Shown: in pieces, positions 52,902-63,332 of the stretch
Numbering within the stretch: the first letter of the stretch is position 1
Layout of the letters: each line of letters starts with the position of its first letter
Assembly (NCBI GenBank): GCA_009760855.2
Contig: WPIO01000006.1
Coordinates: 2,141,001-2,205,000, forward strand
Direction: 5' to 3'
DNA: 64,000 nt
Origin: Cristatella mucedo
Lineage: Eukaryota > Bryozoa > Phylactolaemata > Cristatellidae
Made by a program: the position numbers and the translations under genes
The notes under the pieces: model-generated
Databases searched by the model: none
What the model was told of the DNA's origin: nothing
The model's input: the letters and a program-made list of their open reading frames with translations, nothing else

Positions 52902-55191
52902 CAGACATGGGCAAACTACGGCCCGCGGGCCATTTACGGCCCGTTGGGATTTTCAATCAGGCCCGCCGAACTCGTCCACGCTATTTTATGAAATTAAATT
53001 TTGTTATATTATAACCTCAATCATTTTACCTAGCTTTAATTCCCATCTTTCTCCAGCAGATGGCGCACCCCAAGACATTGACCCTTGAGTGTGATGCATT
53101 ACGGTTACTCTCTACTTCATTTTGTCGCTTTGTACTTTCAGCCCTTCAGTAAAAATGAGCGGACCGACGAAAAAGAAAGTAGACAGTCAGTACCGAGTGT
53201 TCAATAAAGATTGGACAACAAAATATTTTTTTCACTGAAGTCCGATCAACATCTGTACTTCTGATATGCCAAGAAACTGTAGCAGTTTTTAAAGAATACA
53301 ACATCAGCCGTCATTTTGCCACAAAACATGCTAACTATGCCAGTCAAAAGTCTCCACAAGAACGGGCGGCTACAGCTCGGAGATTGACGGCTAATTTATA
53401 GACACAGCAAAACCCTTTTCACAGACAAACTGCGATTCAAGAGTCAAGTAGTAAGGCAAGTTTTTGGCTGGCATTCAAATTAGCAAAGGCCAGTAAGCCT
53501 TTCTTCGAAGGCAAATTTTTAAAAGAATGCATGGTTAAGATAGCAGGTCTCTTGTGTCCGGAGAGCAAAGGCAAATTAAAAAAAATCAGTTTATCACGCA
53601 GAACTGTGACTCGCCGTGTGGAATTGATTGACGAAGATATAGCCAGCAAATTAAAACTAAAAGGCGGAGTCCTTTAAGTTACATTCACTGGCACTGGATG
53701 AAAGTAACGACTTAAAAGACATTGCTCAGCTCCTAATTTTTATCCAAGGGATTAGCGACAGTTTTGAGATCACAGAGAAATTTTTTACCATGGAGTCCAT
53801 GATCCATGAAAGGAAAAACGAGGGGAGAGGACTTGTACAACCAGGTGTCTGAGGTCATCGAGAAAATGAAGCTACCTTGGAGTAAACTTGCCAATGTCAC
53901 CACGGTTGGACCGCCAAATTTAACTGGGAAAAACGTTGGGCTGCTAAAAAAGACTGCAGGAAAAACTAAAAGAGGAAAACCCTGATCAGGATTTTATTTT
54001 CCTTCACTGCACCATTCACCAGGAAGTTCTGTGTAAATCTATGTTGCAGCTAAATCATGTGTCGTGAATCCAGTCGTAAAACTTGTGTACTTTATACAAG
54101 CAGTTGGACTTCAACGTCGTCAGTTTATTGCGTTCCCAGAAGAAACCGATGCAGATCACCAGGAATTACTTTACCACTCTCGTGTGCGCTGGCTAAGTTT
54201 GGGCAAAGTCTTTCAAAGAGTGTGGGCGCTGAAGGAGGAGATCACTGCATTTTTGGAGTTAATGGGGAGATCCGACGAATTTCCCGAGCTAAGTGACAAG
54301 AACTGGCTTTGTGACTTTGCGTTTCCTGTGGACATACTTTCGCACATGAATGAGCTGAACACCAAGCTACAGGGGAAAGATCAATTTGTGTACGATATGT
54401 ACACAAATGTTAGGGCCTTCAAATTCAAGCTGACTCTTTTTTTCAGACAAATTTCAAACACATCTTCCACTCATTTCCCCACACTAGCCATGCAGAAAGA
54501 GACAAGCCGAAACGCGCAGCAATGCATCAAATCACTGGACGGCCTTCACGGAGAACTCTACCGTCATTTCTGTGACTTTGAAAAAAATTAAAAGTCACTT
54601 CAGCTGGTGTCCTGTCACCTGTCACAAGACCCTAAAACAGCACCACAGGAGCTGCAGTTGGAACTGATAGATCTTCAGTCTGACTCTGGATTGAAGGAGA
54701 AGTTCAACTCTCTTAAACTGAATGACTTTTATGCTTCACTTAACGAAGCCACGTTTCCAAACCTCCGGAGGATGGCACAGAAGATACTGACGTTGTTTGG
54801 CTCAACCTATGTGTGTGAACAATAAAGCCAGTCACAGATCCAAGTTAACTGACCAACATCTCGGATCTATCTTCAGAATTGCCACAACAAATATAATGCC
54901 AGACATTGATGCACTTGCAAAAAATGAGACCAAAAACACTGTTCCCACTGAAACTGAATGGTATTGTATTACTACGTTATTAAATTAATAAATTTTTAAA
55001 ACAATTTTTACAATAAACTAAGCACAGTGATGTTTCGCTACCTGTTAAAGGCCAAATCTTTTCATATAATGGTTTTTACATTTATTTATATTAGTTCACA
55101 CAAACACACCATTCTCTTATTCTGGCCCGGCCCCTCTGTAGAATTTTAGAAACCGTGGTGGCTCGCGAGTCAAAAAGCTTGCCCACCCCTG
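52902..55191 (+). mobile_element. hAT DNA transposon, 2.29 kb
   Basis: The terminal inverted repeats are CAGACATGGGCAAACT at 52902-52917 and, as reverse complement at 55176-55191, CAGGGGTGGGCAAGCT; 12 of 16 bases match, and the right end has the usual hAT start CAGGGG. Flanking 8-bp duplications are GGCTTGGT at 52894-52901 and GGTTTGGT at 55192-55199 (7 of 8). The 8-bp size is diagnostic of hAT. It carries a broken transposase ORF on the plus strand. Confidence 0.93.
53155..54985 (+). pseudogene. hAT transposase remnant, GTF2IRD2/Charlie8-like
   Basis: The ORF starts MSGPTKKK at 53155. A BED-type zinc finger follows (CQ pair in LICQETVAVF, then HFATKH). Later blocks are LALDESND (first catalytic Asp) near 53688, LPWSKLANVTT then PNLTGKNVGLL near 53875-53945, HCTIHQEVLC near 54006, and RVRWLSLGKVFQRVWALKEE near 54183. 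The C-terminus is FNSLKLNDFYASLNEATFPN and LTLFGSTYVCEQ, then NKASHRSKLTDQHL, the hAT dimerisation region. Lesions: an extra T near 53230, TAG at 53398, a shift near 53664, further shifts near 53810 and 53945, a stop near 54590, and a short deletion at 54823. The residue expected to be the second catalytic Asp before PNLTG reads Val. From recall, the pieces closely resemble the hAT-derived part of vertebrate GTF2IRD2; a search is needed. Confidence 0.88.
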
Positions 55192-55210
55192 GGTTTGGTG
55201 ATTACGTCTG

Positions 55211-55239
55211 CAAGAGAGAGAGAGGAGAGAGAGAGAGAG

Positions 55240-55318
<79 letters not shown>

Positions 55319-55319
55319 G
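55211..55319 (+). repeat. (GA)n microsatellite grown in LINE-A sequence
   Basis: GA repeats with GG and GC interruptions start at the LINE-A segment GCAAGAGGGAGAG, which supplied the seed. Confidence 0.95.
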
Positions 55320-55489
55320 GCATAAATTGTGGGAAAAAGTGGAATAAGCACAGATCTCTAGTACTGGAAGAGCACGGGAGTATGCAGTGGGGATTGTCTC
55401 CCTTGCACTGGGAGTCCCGACTTCGGCCGCTCCCAAAACTTACGGCCCCCCAGCGCCACCAACGACGAAATTACGTCCGACCTCTCATC

Positions 55490-56893
55490 GATATAGGAAT
55501 GCAGACTTAGGCAGAGTCTTTCTGCTGCTTGTTTCGCTCGATCTTTCGGCAGCTTTTGATTCTATCGTTCACCAAGTTCTTCTTGATCGCCTCTCACCTT
55601 GCCAGGGCATCACCGGCACTGCTCTGCAATGGTTCGGATCCTATCCAAGTAGCAGACTCAAAAGTATTGATTTGAATAGACAAAGTTCATCCGAGGAAAC
55701 TCCGAAATATGGAGTTACCTCAGGGCTCCGTGCTTGGTCCCGTTCTTTTCACGGTTCATACTCTCACTCTAGCCGATGTGATTGCCATGCAAAATCTGGG
55801 CTTTCGCTTCAATGCAGATGACACTCATTTTTACCTTCGCTTCGCTTTGATGACTCCCAGCCCTTCAGCACATCGAATTCTCTCAACTCTCTTGGTGCAT
55901 GCATCGAAGACTTCCGCACATGGATTGCAGCAAGCTTTCTTAAATTGAGCGATGATAAAAACCAACTTACTATTGTGGGCAAACCAAGTTCGATTCGAAA
56001 ATTGAAAAAAAATCATGCTCAAAATCGGCTCTGCCAGCATATACGCTGTTGAATCTGCACGAAATCTAGGAGTCCTGTTCCAAAGTGACCTTTCATTAGA
56101 CGACCACATCGGCTCCACAGTCAAGCCTGCATACTTACAGCTACGCAACATTGCTAAAATTTGGGCTTGTTTAAACAGGGATACCACATCTAAGTTGGTC
56201 CATGCATTTGTGACATCCCGTCTTGACTTCTGTAACTCACAGCTTGCTAGTTTACCGGCATGTGCGATCAGGCGCCTACAGCTGGTGCAACACCCGGCAG
56301 CTAGGCTTGTCTGTCGTGAGCGTCGCAGTTGCGACATCGCAGCACTTCTCGTGGGCTTGCACTGGTTCCCAGTCAAGCAACGCATCGACCTCAAGTTTTT
56401 GTCACTCACTTTTAGATCCCTTCATTCTTTGACTCCAGCCTACCTATCAGATCTGCTCTCCTACCAGGCTAAGCATCGTACCACCCACTTTTCGGAATCA
56501 AACTGTTTACCAATACCTCATACAAACCTCAAATCCTTTGGAGACCGTGCCTTTTGTTCGTATGTCCCATAGCCTGAAACTCCCTTCCGATTTGTGTCAC
56601 GACTGACTTGACCACATTTTAAAAGAAACTAAAAACGCACCTATTTACTACAGCATTTAGTAGGTTCATGTGTTTTTACCTTTGTGTGCTTACGTGTGCT
56701 GACAGTTTGCAGGCCGCCACTAATCATACTTGCATGCTGACCCTCTGGATGTCACCCCTAACCATGTAATTCTAGCTGTTTATTGAGCATGCTACCACAA
56801 ACCGTTCGATCGTGCTTCCTTTGCAGAAAATGTAAAGTGCCTAGAAAAAGACCGAGTTCTCTGAGAGCGGTATATCGAACGTATTATTATCAT
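55490..56893 (+). mobile_element. LINE-A, 1.4 kb 3' copy
   Basis: The 5' edge lies within the RT near ATAGGAATGCAGACTTAGGC. The RT, C-terminal domain and 3' UTR follow, ending with GTATTATTATCATTG at 56879-56893. The hairpin region reads AGAAAAAGACCGAGTTCTCT with GAGAGCGGTATATC. It is moderately diverged. Confidence 0.92.
55510..56572 (+). pseudogene. LINE-A RT remnant
   Basis: Frames carry LDLSAAFDSIVHQVLLDRL and ITGTALQWFGSYPSSRLKSI (55510-55690), then LPQGSVLGPVLFTVHTLTLA and GFRFNADDTHFYLRF (55715-55860), where the usual YADD Tyr is Asn. At 56015-56572 are SASIYAVESARNLGVLFQSD, RLQLVQHPAARLVCRERRSC and LKSFGDRAFCSYVP. At least two frameshifts separate these parts (near 55700 and 56000) and another follows 56570. 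Confidence 0.9.
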
Positions 56894-57200
56894 TGTCGAT
56901 GAGCAACTGCCAAGTAGGATTTGGATGACTATTACGTCGATGCACCATCATGCAATTTCATTACTCGTGGGTGTTGCCTTTCTATATGACAATTCCGGCT
57001 GGGCCCCTGATCCCAGGGGCATCCGATGCTTTAGGAGCTCGTCGCATGAATGCTACCCGTTGACATCAGTGCTGTAAAATCTGCCACTGGTTTAGGACAT
57101 AAGCCATGTAATAGTAATGAGGACAACTCATTTTCAAGAGACCTTTATTTGTTCCAAAGCACTTCACTTGTGCAGGAAAGAAAGCTGGAAGCGAACTAGA
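56894..57200. other. Unassigned spacer
   Basis: No feature recognised. Confidence 0.4.
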
Positions 57201-57343
57201 ATCCGTATCCAGTTTGGCCCCGTTGCTTGCCATTGACGACCTTTGGTCGTGGGCTTGAGCTCTGCAGTATATGTGATGCACCTGGGTAGAGACTAAGTTA
57301 TCTTGGGGTGCTATACAAATGAATAATATTTTTATTTATTTTT
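57201..57343 (+). mobile_element. SINE-A copy, box A region damaged
   Basis: The head keeps CAGTTTGGCCCCGTTGC and box B in GTCGTGGGCTTGAGCTC. The tail is GATGCACCTGGGTAGAGACT, AAGTTATCTTGGGGTGC and an AT-rich end. A short deletion lies between the boxes relative to the copy at 51857. Confidence 0.8.
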
Positions 57344-57439
57344 CAATGTAACACAAGACTGAAGCAGTTATCAACGAATAAAGAACAATTCTCGCGGACA
57401 AAGCCAATGCAAGGAACAGTCAGGTACCTAGCTTAAATT

Positions 57440-57830
57440 TAACTGTCGTCGCGTCAGGCGACTTGTGACGTCTGTCGCCAGCAAGTTTCTAGCTTCGGGT
57501 GTTATTTTTATAATTCCTCCGTCTCCGAAGGATATAAGATTATACAGAGGCAGAGGTAAGCGACCCGAATCAGGGAATCCAGGTGATTAATAGACTAAGT
57601 GTGAGGGTAGCACAAAGGAGTATGGGAGGAGTCGGGTATGAAGGTAGTTGGAGGCGAAAGTGTTTCAGGTATGCAAGCAAGGGACCTAAAAGTGATTTGA
57701 CAGGACCTCGAAGTAGACTGGCTGAGGGGTACAGCCACTGCAAGTGGAAGAGATATGGGGCAATGAGGCCGTTGCTACCCTTACGTCAGAATAGCCAAGC
57801 TGCCTAGCTTTTTTCCACCTGCAGGCATCA
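57440..57830 (-). mobile_element. Old LINE-A relative, RT C-terminal remnant
   Basis: CCGTCTCCGAAGGATATAAG matches the LINE-A GGTCTCCAAAGGATTTGAGG block, and AAGGGACCTAAAAGTGATTT matches GAAGGGACCTAAAAGTGAGC. The rest is strongly diverged. Confidence 0.6.
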
Positions 57831-59285
57831 TTAAGACCAGGTATGCGCACCAATGCAGCACATGCTGGCTGATACACGTATACCTGTATCTGCTCACGTG
57901 CACCTGCACACAGTTTTTCGTGAATGCACAAACAATGATTCGCCCGCAAAGGAAAAATTAAAAAATAAGAGCCGTCAGCAAGGCCGGCGTAGCTCGAACA
58001 AAGTCTGTCACAGCTTGAGTTCATCGAGTACCAGTTTCGGCTGCAGGTTGAGCAAAGACTGAGCTTTCTGCAGAGACGGTGCTCCAACGCTGATTCTTAG
58101 CATTCCTAGCATAACATCTGTGTGACCCATCAATCTAGCGCCATCTTTGGCTCACGGTAGTTCGGTTGCTGTACTCTCCGCATCAATCTCGATCATTCAA
58201 GTATGCGACGTCTTTAATCGCGGCAGCTGGACAGCAGCGGTCGCCTCGGGAAACGATGCGATCGTCCAAAATGACTGTCCGCTGCAGGGTCTACAGTCTT
58301 GACTCTGACGGCGCTCAGTCACAGTGTCAGGGGTCTGCAGCTCTCCAGAGATCGTAGCGTCGATAATACGCACGGCCTCACTTCAGTCTTGTAACTGGTG
58401 CCTCTAGTCTCAGGTGGAGGCTGCGTTCGCCTATGCAAACGTATGACTCCTCCGGCTCTGCATTCCAATCGGTCGCACCTGCCTAATGAGGAGCAGCTGT
58501 TCAGTGCAAAGCACCTGCTGGTTGAGGAGCAGGAAGAAGCAGTCGTGGGGTGTTATGTTCTGCGTTATTAGCCGCAATTATCGCCTTCTCTAGCCTCGCC
58601 GAGCTTCTGAGCTTAGGAAAGCAGATGCTCAAGACATCCCCAACAGTAGGCGACAGTTGAATGGATAAAATATTCAATCCGAAATGAGGATTTTTAGTTT
58701 TTGCAACTAACCTTCTTCATTCCGCGTCAAATGTGACTGTTTCATTTGGCAACGGGTGAGCATCGCGGGAAGCAACAGCAAACCACTAGTTGTGTCAATT
58801 GCTCACTCTCGTTTGAAGATTTGCTGCGCGCCTTTGTTGCTGCGGATTTCTATTCACCCGGCGATTCGAACCTCGATGGACCTACCCAGCAGCACGACGC
58901 AAACGAGTCTGGGCAACGAATTATCAACGAAATCCTAGCATTCTTGCCGAAGATTCATGTGCTCCATGCTTGGGCGTTACCGGGCCAGCTGCCCTTGATT
59001 CTCAGTGCTGAACTTCACTCCCTGATTAGCTGATTCATTTTCTCTCGTGGCTCTCGTTGCCCGCTCGCATCAAAGGACGCAGTCTCGATCCGAAATTCCG
59101 CTCCATCCCCCCACGATTGTGCACTGTCAACTCACTCCTACTATTACCAACTTCTCTACATCTGAAGGCGTGCGGACCTCTTGCCTCTCTGCAGTGTGTC
59201 TCCCCTTCGGTATCCATAATTATCTTCTAATCGCAAAACTTCAAGAACCTGGATGTTAAAGCTGTTGCAAACAATATGTTATACG
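57831..59285. other. Unassigned stretch
   Basis: Only short frames without motifs, and no family recognised. Confidence 0.4.
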
Positions 59286-60335
59286 CCCTGCTTGTTGGAA
59301 CGCTACAATACGGCTCTTACCAGCGTTCTGAACGAGCTTGCACCTCTGACTAAGCACAGCGTACGCTGTCGCCACGTTGGTTGTGGTGTACAGTCGTCCC
59401 TTGCTACTTCGCGCTTCGACTTTCGTGGGTGCAGTCTACAGCGTTTTTTTTTCTCAAATACACGTATATTCGTTAAAACGTCGATCGACATAGTGAAAAT
59501 GATACAGCGTGTGCTTGGTTGTCTGAGTCAATTATATATACCCTTATATATACCCTTGTATATATACCCTTATATATATACCCTTGCATTAAAATTAAAA
59601 TTACTGTACACATGGACTAAAAGAATGTGTATTCGAGCACACCTGCAAATCCTTCAACACCAGATGTAGACACTAGACCATTTCTTGTGTGTGGGCAAAT
59701 ACTTTAACAAAAGAAATTGAGCGTGGTGAAAGCAAGCCAATTAAAGATAACAGCACTGATTGGCTACAAAACTATTGGCTACTAAACTACGAAAATGTTT
59801 GATTTATAAATAAAGATTCCTGCTTCGCGGAAATTCACTTATCTCGGCAGAGTCTGGAATTGATTAACCGCGATAAGCGAGGGGCGATTGTACTACACTA
59901 TTTTCAACCAGTTAGGAATACAAAGCGCTAGGTTGAAAAATAAATTAAAAAATCAGAACTTACTTCCAATCCAGTGGATGGGAGGACTATTTACAGTTAG
60001 TACCCTTTCATCACAGCCAAGACCAAGACTGGCTTCTATAAGTACATAATGCAATCATAAATGTACAATTTAAAGTTTCTGTAAGAACATTGGGCAATCA
60101 CGGATGCACAATCAAATATTGCTTATGCCGACATCACCTAGGTGACATCCGCCTGGAGTCTTCATTCTGAATTCCTTGCTCTTCCACTTTCTACCTCCAA
60201 GCCTGTCCTCCAAGCTCTGATCTCAAAGTTTGTCTCCCACTCTAAGAAGCTAGTAACCCTTTGGATCCCATACCAACTGCTCTCCTTCACCTCAATAGCT
60301 CTTCCCAGTTTAGCTAACATTTTAAATCTGTCGTG
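59286..60335 (+). mobile_element. Old LINE-A relative, EN linker remnant
   Basis: 59300-59420 translates to ERYNTALTSVLNELAPLTKH, matching the DSYNTTLADTLDEFAPLTKR linker block. 60010-60050 has the AKTKTGFYKYIM block (AKAKYSFYRNI in LINE-A), and 60250-60330 gives PYQLLSFTSIALPSLANILN, like the segment before the RT. An AT/TATATACCC repeat and unrelated DNA lie between. Confidence 0.6.
59533..59586 (+). repeat. TATATACCCT tandem repeat
   Basis: Four to five units of TATATACCCT or TATATATACCCT. Confidence 0.9.
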
Positions 60336-60336
60336 T

Positions 60337-61240
60337 TCTGGCTTGGCCCAGTCGTTAGGGGGCTCGCTTCTTTCAAGGTCAAGGTGAAAGTATTCGATGA
60401 CCGAGGTGGACCCGAGCCCCGTAATGATAAAAATAATAATAATAATGCTCTAGATAAAGCACCCTCAGAGAACTCGATCTTTTTCTAGGTGCTTTACATT
60501 TGCTGCAAAGGGAAATGCGATTGAATGGTGAGTAATATCATGCTTGATAAACAACATGAATAACATGGTTAGGGGTGATGGGTTATGGCACAAGGTCAGC
60601 ATGTAAGTATGGTTAGTGGCATCATGCACAGTGTCAGCACGCATAAGCACGTGAAGGACGAATCAAAGAACCCACTAAATGCTGTCCTAAATAGGTGTTT
60701 TTCAAGTTCTTTTTAAATGTGGTCAAGTCAGGGGATGTGTGAGTTCCAGGCTTTGGGAGCATACGAACTCAATGCACGGTCTCCAAAGGATTTGAGGTTT
60801 GTTCGAGGTATTGGTAAACTGTTGGATTCTGAAAAGCGGGTGGCACGATTCTTAGCCTGGTGGTGGTAGATCTGGTAGTTAGGCTGGAGCCAAAGACTGA
60901 AGTGACCTAAGGGTGAGTGACAGAAGCTTTAAATCGATCTGTTGCTTGAGTCTTAGCCAGTGCAGGTCGGCGAGAAGTGGTGTGATGTGGCAACTGCGAG
61001 CTCTAGACAGACAAGCCTAGCTGCGGAGTTTTGCACCATCTGTAATCGTCTGATTGCACATGCGGGTAGGCCAGCAGGCAGTGAGTTACAGAAGTCAAGA
61101 CGGGATGTCAAAAATGCATGGACCAACTTAGACGTGGTATCCTTATCTAAACAAGCCCGAATTTTAGCAATTTTATGTATAGGTAAAGCGCCTGAATAGA
61201 GGTACAGTTCTCTTAGGGTACTATGCGAACGAAATATATA
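60337..61240 (+). mobile_element. SINE-A, split by a LINE-A
   Basis: The head (60337-60423) has box A in CTTGGCCCAGTCGTTAGGGG and a degraded box B in GTGGACCCGAGCCCCGTA. The tail (61179-61240) has AGGTAAAGCGCCTGAATAGA, GGTACAGTTCTCTTAGGGTA and an AT-rich end. A minus-strand LINE-A lies between. The order matches the intact SINE-A at 51857. Confidence 0.8.
60424..61178 (-). mobile_element. LINE-A 3' copy inserted in SINE-A
   Basis: From the tail complement ATAATAATAATAATGC near 60433 to the RT C-terminal region, ending at AATTTTAGCAATTTTATGTA. It is 5'-truncated and well preserved, with some deletions near 60738 and 61000. Confidence 0.9.
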
Positions 61241-61360
61241 TATATTTTTTTCCGTTGGTATGACACTCTAAGAGAACTGTATCTATGCATGTGCATATAT
61301 ATACATATAAATATATACAGTTCGGTTAGGATGCTATAAAAACATATATGTAAGGCTCGG
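61241..61360. repeat. Inverted pair of SINE-A-type tails
   Basis: GACACTCTAAGAGAACTGTA at 61261 is the complement of a CAGTTCTCTTAGAGTGTC tail. ATACAGTTCGGTTAGGATGC at 61316 is a forward tail. Together with the tail at 61179-61240, three tail ends lie within 180 bp, separated by ATATAT runs. Confidence 0.55.
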
Positions 61361-62165
61361 GCTAGGTCCACACATCTTTTAAAGAGGATATTGTCAGGCC
61401 ATTAAGAAGTCTAAAGCAGACCCCTAGAACTTTACGCCATCTTCCTCATGCCTCTCCGCTCAAAAACACTAGAACGATGACTGGCTCACAAGTTATGGTG
61501 ACAAAGCGATCGTCGAAGCCAAATCTTCGACGAACGGGATGCCTCGGAAACCGCTTAAGGTCCAACACTTTCCGAAGTTTATATTCTCCCTCTTGCTGAT
61601 GCAGCGCAGACTGGATACAATCGCGAAGCAGATGACGCACAGACGCAACTGCGGTTCGATTCTTTCATGCTCTCCAGCCTTTAGACATCGACCTCACTCC
61701 CTCAGCGGCTAAGCATTCTATGATTGACATCGCACTTGGATCGTAGCAAACTATCTGCACTTGAATGACGATAAAATATCAACTAGCCGAGTGCTACTCT
61801 GAAACTGGAAAGCCGGCGGCCCATGCAGTGGCGGAACCAAGATTTTCATCTGGCGGGTGCAACATTACCTGCAACATTTCTGTGTAGGAAAGACCCGAAA
61901 CATTTTTTTACTTGCAGGGCTGAATGCGCAAGATTCTAAAAATGATCCTAACCTCAGATCATAGTGTTTATTCGAGCCGAACTCGACGGTTGCTCATCAA
62001 GCAGTATTAGGACGCCATTTTGGAATTAGGAAGCAAGTTTGGAATTAAGACACAACGCAGTAGCGGAACCACGATTTTCATTAGGGAGGGGGCAAGACCT
62101 GCAAAATTGACCTCGCATCTTTTAACTTTCTTCGGAAGACACTCCTACTCCGATACAGCTTTCTC
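61361..62165. other. Unassigned stretch
   Basis: Two related segments, AGTGGCGGAACCAAGATTTT near 61835 and AGTAGCGGAACCACGATTTT near 62050, suggest a short dispersed repeat. No gene was recognised. Confidence 0.45.
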
Positions 62166-62219
62166 TTCGCCCACGTGGTCTTTTTCGCCCACGTGGTCTT
62201 TTTCGCCCACGTGGTCTTT
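62166..62219 (+). repeat. 18-bp tandem repeat with CACGTG
   Basis: Three exact units of TTCGCCCACGTGGTCTTT start at 62166, 62184 and 62202. Each contains the palindrome CCACGTGG, an E-box/G-box core. Confidence 0.97.
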
Positions 62220-62774
62220 TTTGCTCCCATGCGCTTTTCGTACGACTCAGTGCGAAACTACTGGCTACTACTAACTAAAACTAAACTAAACTACTGCTAC
62301 TGGCCACAGGTCTTGCTAACCAGTGGCCATGAGTGTCTTCGTGTTTTCCTGCTAATAGAATGCTGATAGCATAAGCGTGCCGTCGATTGCTTTCGTGCGC
62401 TCTCCGCTACCGTGCATTCTCTTGCAGCGAGCTGCAGCGAGCACCTTGATTTAGTTATGTTTGGGCGCATAGCAAACATGTTATCATTATTTCTGTTTTT
62501 GACTAGCTGCTCATTGTGAAATTTTACACGTCGTTGCAAAGGATAGCAGCAACAGCAGTCTTTGTTTAGCGCCCCAGCGGACCAGTCGCTTTGCTATTTA
62601 CTTTGTATTAACGAATTAGCGAGTGTCACCAAAGGGAGGGGTGTTACTAGCCAGCGACGGAGACTGTTTTTTCTGCTTTCACGCGCTTGTATTAGCTTGA
62701 TAATATTGTGTGCTTGTGTACGCTTGTCTAAGCGGGAAGCCAAGAATTTCATTAACTATTGGTTACTGGTTCTA
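62220..62774. other. Unassigned stretch
   Basis: No gene or repeat family recognised. Confidence 0.4.
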
Positions 62775-62860
62775 TTGCAGCGAGTTGTAACGAACCTGAA
62801 AGGATATTAAGGTCTTTAACGGTGCTATATACGATACTTATTATTATTATTTTAATCAGT
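62775..62860 (+). mobile_element. LINE-A-type 3' tail, diverged
   Basis: CTGAAAGGATATTAAGGTCT, TTAACGGTGCTATATACG and TTATTATTATTATTTTA follow the LINE-A end order with substitutions. Confidence 0.6.
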
Positions 62861-63049
62861 TTTTATTGTTGCTGTACTAATATTATTTGCAGGTTCCTTG
62901 GTATAGCTGAAACCAGAATGACCTCAAGGTTGACATCGCACAATAAATTTATCAGAATCAGTTAAGAATGCAGAGGCTCCGGAACTAGCCTTAAAGCTGT
63001 GACGCCTGTATTGACTTTACTGGGTTGGGTGACTGTAAATGTTCATAGC

Positions 63050-63110
63050 TGAACTACATTGGCCGAGTCGTTAAGAGATAGAACTATGGTTCGTATCTAC
63101 TGCATTATGG
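63050..63110 (+). mobile_element. SINE-A-like head, partial
   Basis: ATTGGCCGAGTCGTTAAGAG resembles a SINE-A box A region, followed by TGGTTCGTATCTACTGC in the box B position. A LINE-A tail follows at once. Confidence 0.45.
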
Positions 63111-63330
63111 ATAACAGTAACAATAATAATATATTTGCATTACGCCTCAGAGAACTTAATATATTACTAGGGACTAAACATTTTCTGCAAAGGAAGCACG
63201 ATCGAACAGTTAGCGGTAGCATTGTCAATTAAAACAAACACAAAATTCTTAATAGTAATGTGCACAGTTCAGCATGCAAATATGGTTAGTGGCAGCATGC
63301 ACGGTGTCAGCACGCATAAGCACACAAAAA
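63111..63330 (-). mobile_element. LINE-A 3' UTR fragment, diverged
   Basis: From AACAATAATAATATATTTGC to GTCAGCACGCATAAGCACAC. It is more diverged than the adjoining LINE-A, which begins three bases later in the same orientation. Confidence 0.82.
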
Positions 63331-63332
63331 AG

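Larger units (their letters stand above)
52150..55375 (-). mobile_element. Old LINE-A relative, host of the hAT element
   Basis: 52150-52901 follows the LINE-A minus copy in order, with blocks such as CAGTGGAGCTGATGTGGTCA, CGTTCATGACAAACAAGCTG, and AAAATGAAAGCCTACATTTG at the hAT edge. After the hAT, GATTACGTCTGCAAGAGAGA continues the same LINE-A segment (sister: ATCACATCAGCAAGAGGGAG at 15561-15580). A (GA)n expansion follows and then GGCATAAATTGTGGGAAAAA, corresponding to GTATAAACCGTGAAAAGAAC. It is much diverged. Confidence 0.75.

Noticed and set aside
53155-54985. Domesticated host gene of the GTF2IRD2 type
   Set aside because: No I-repeat domains upstream. The ORF lies between terminal inverted repeats and target duplications and is full of stops and frameshifts, so it is a dead transposon.
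59533-59586. Telomere-like array, because of repeated ACCCT
   Set aside because: The unit is TATATACCCT, short and local, not a metazoan telomere repeat.
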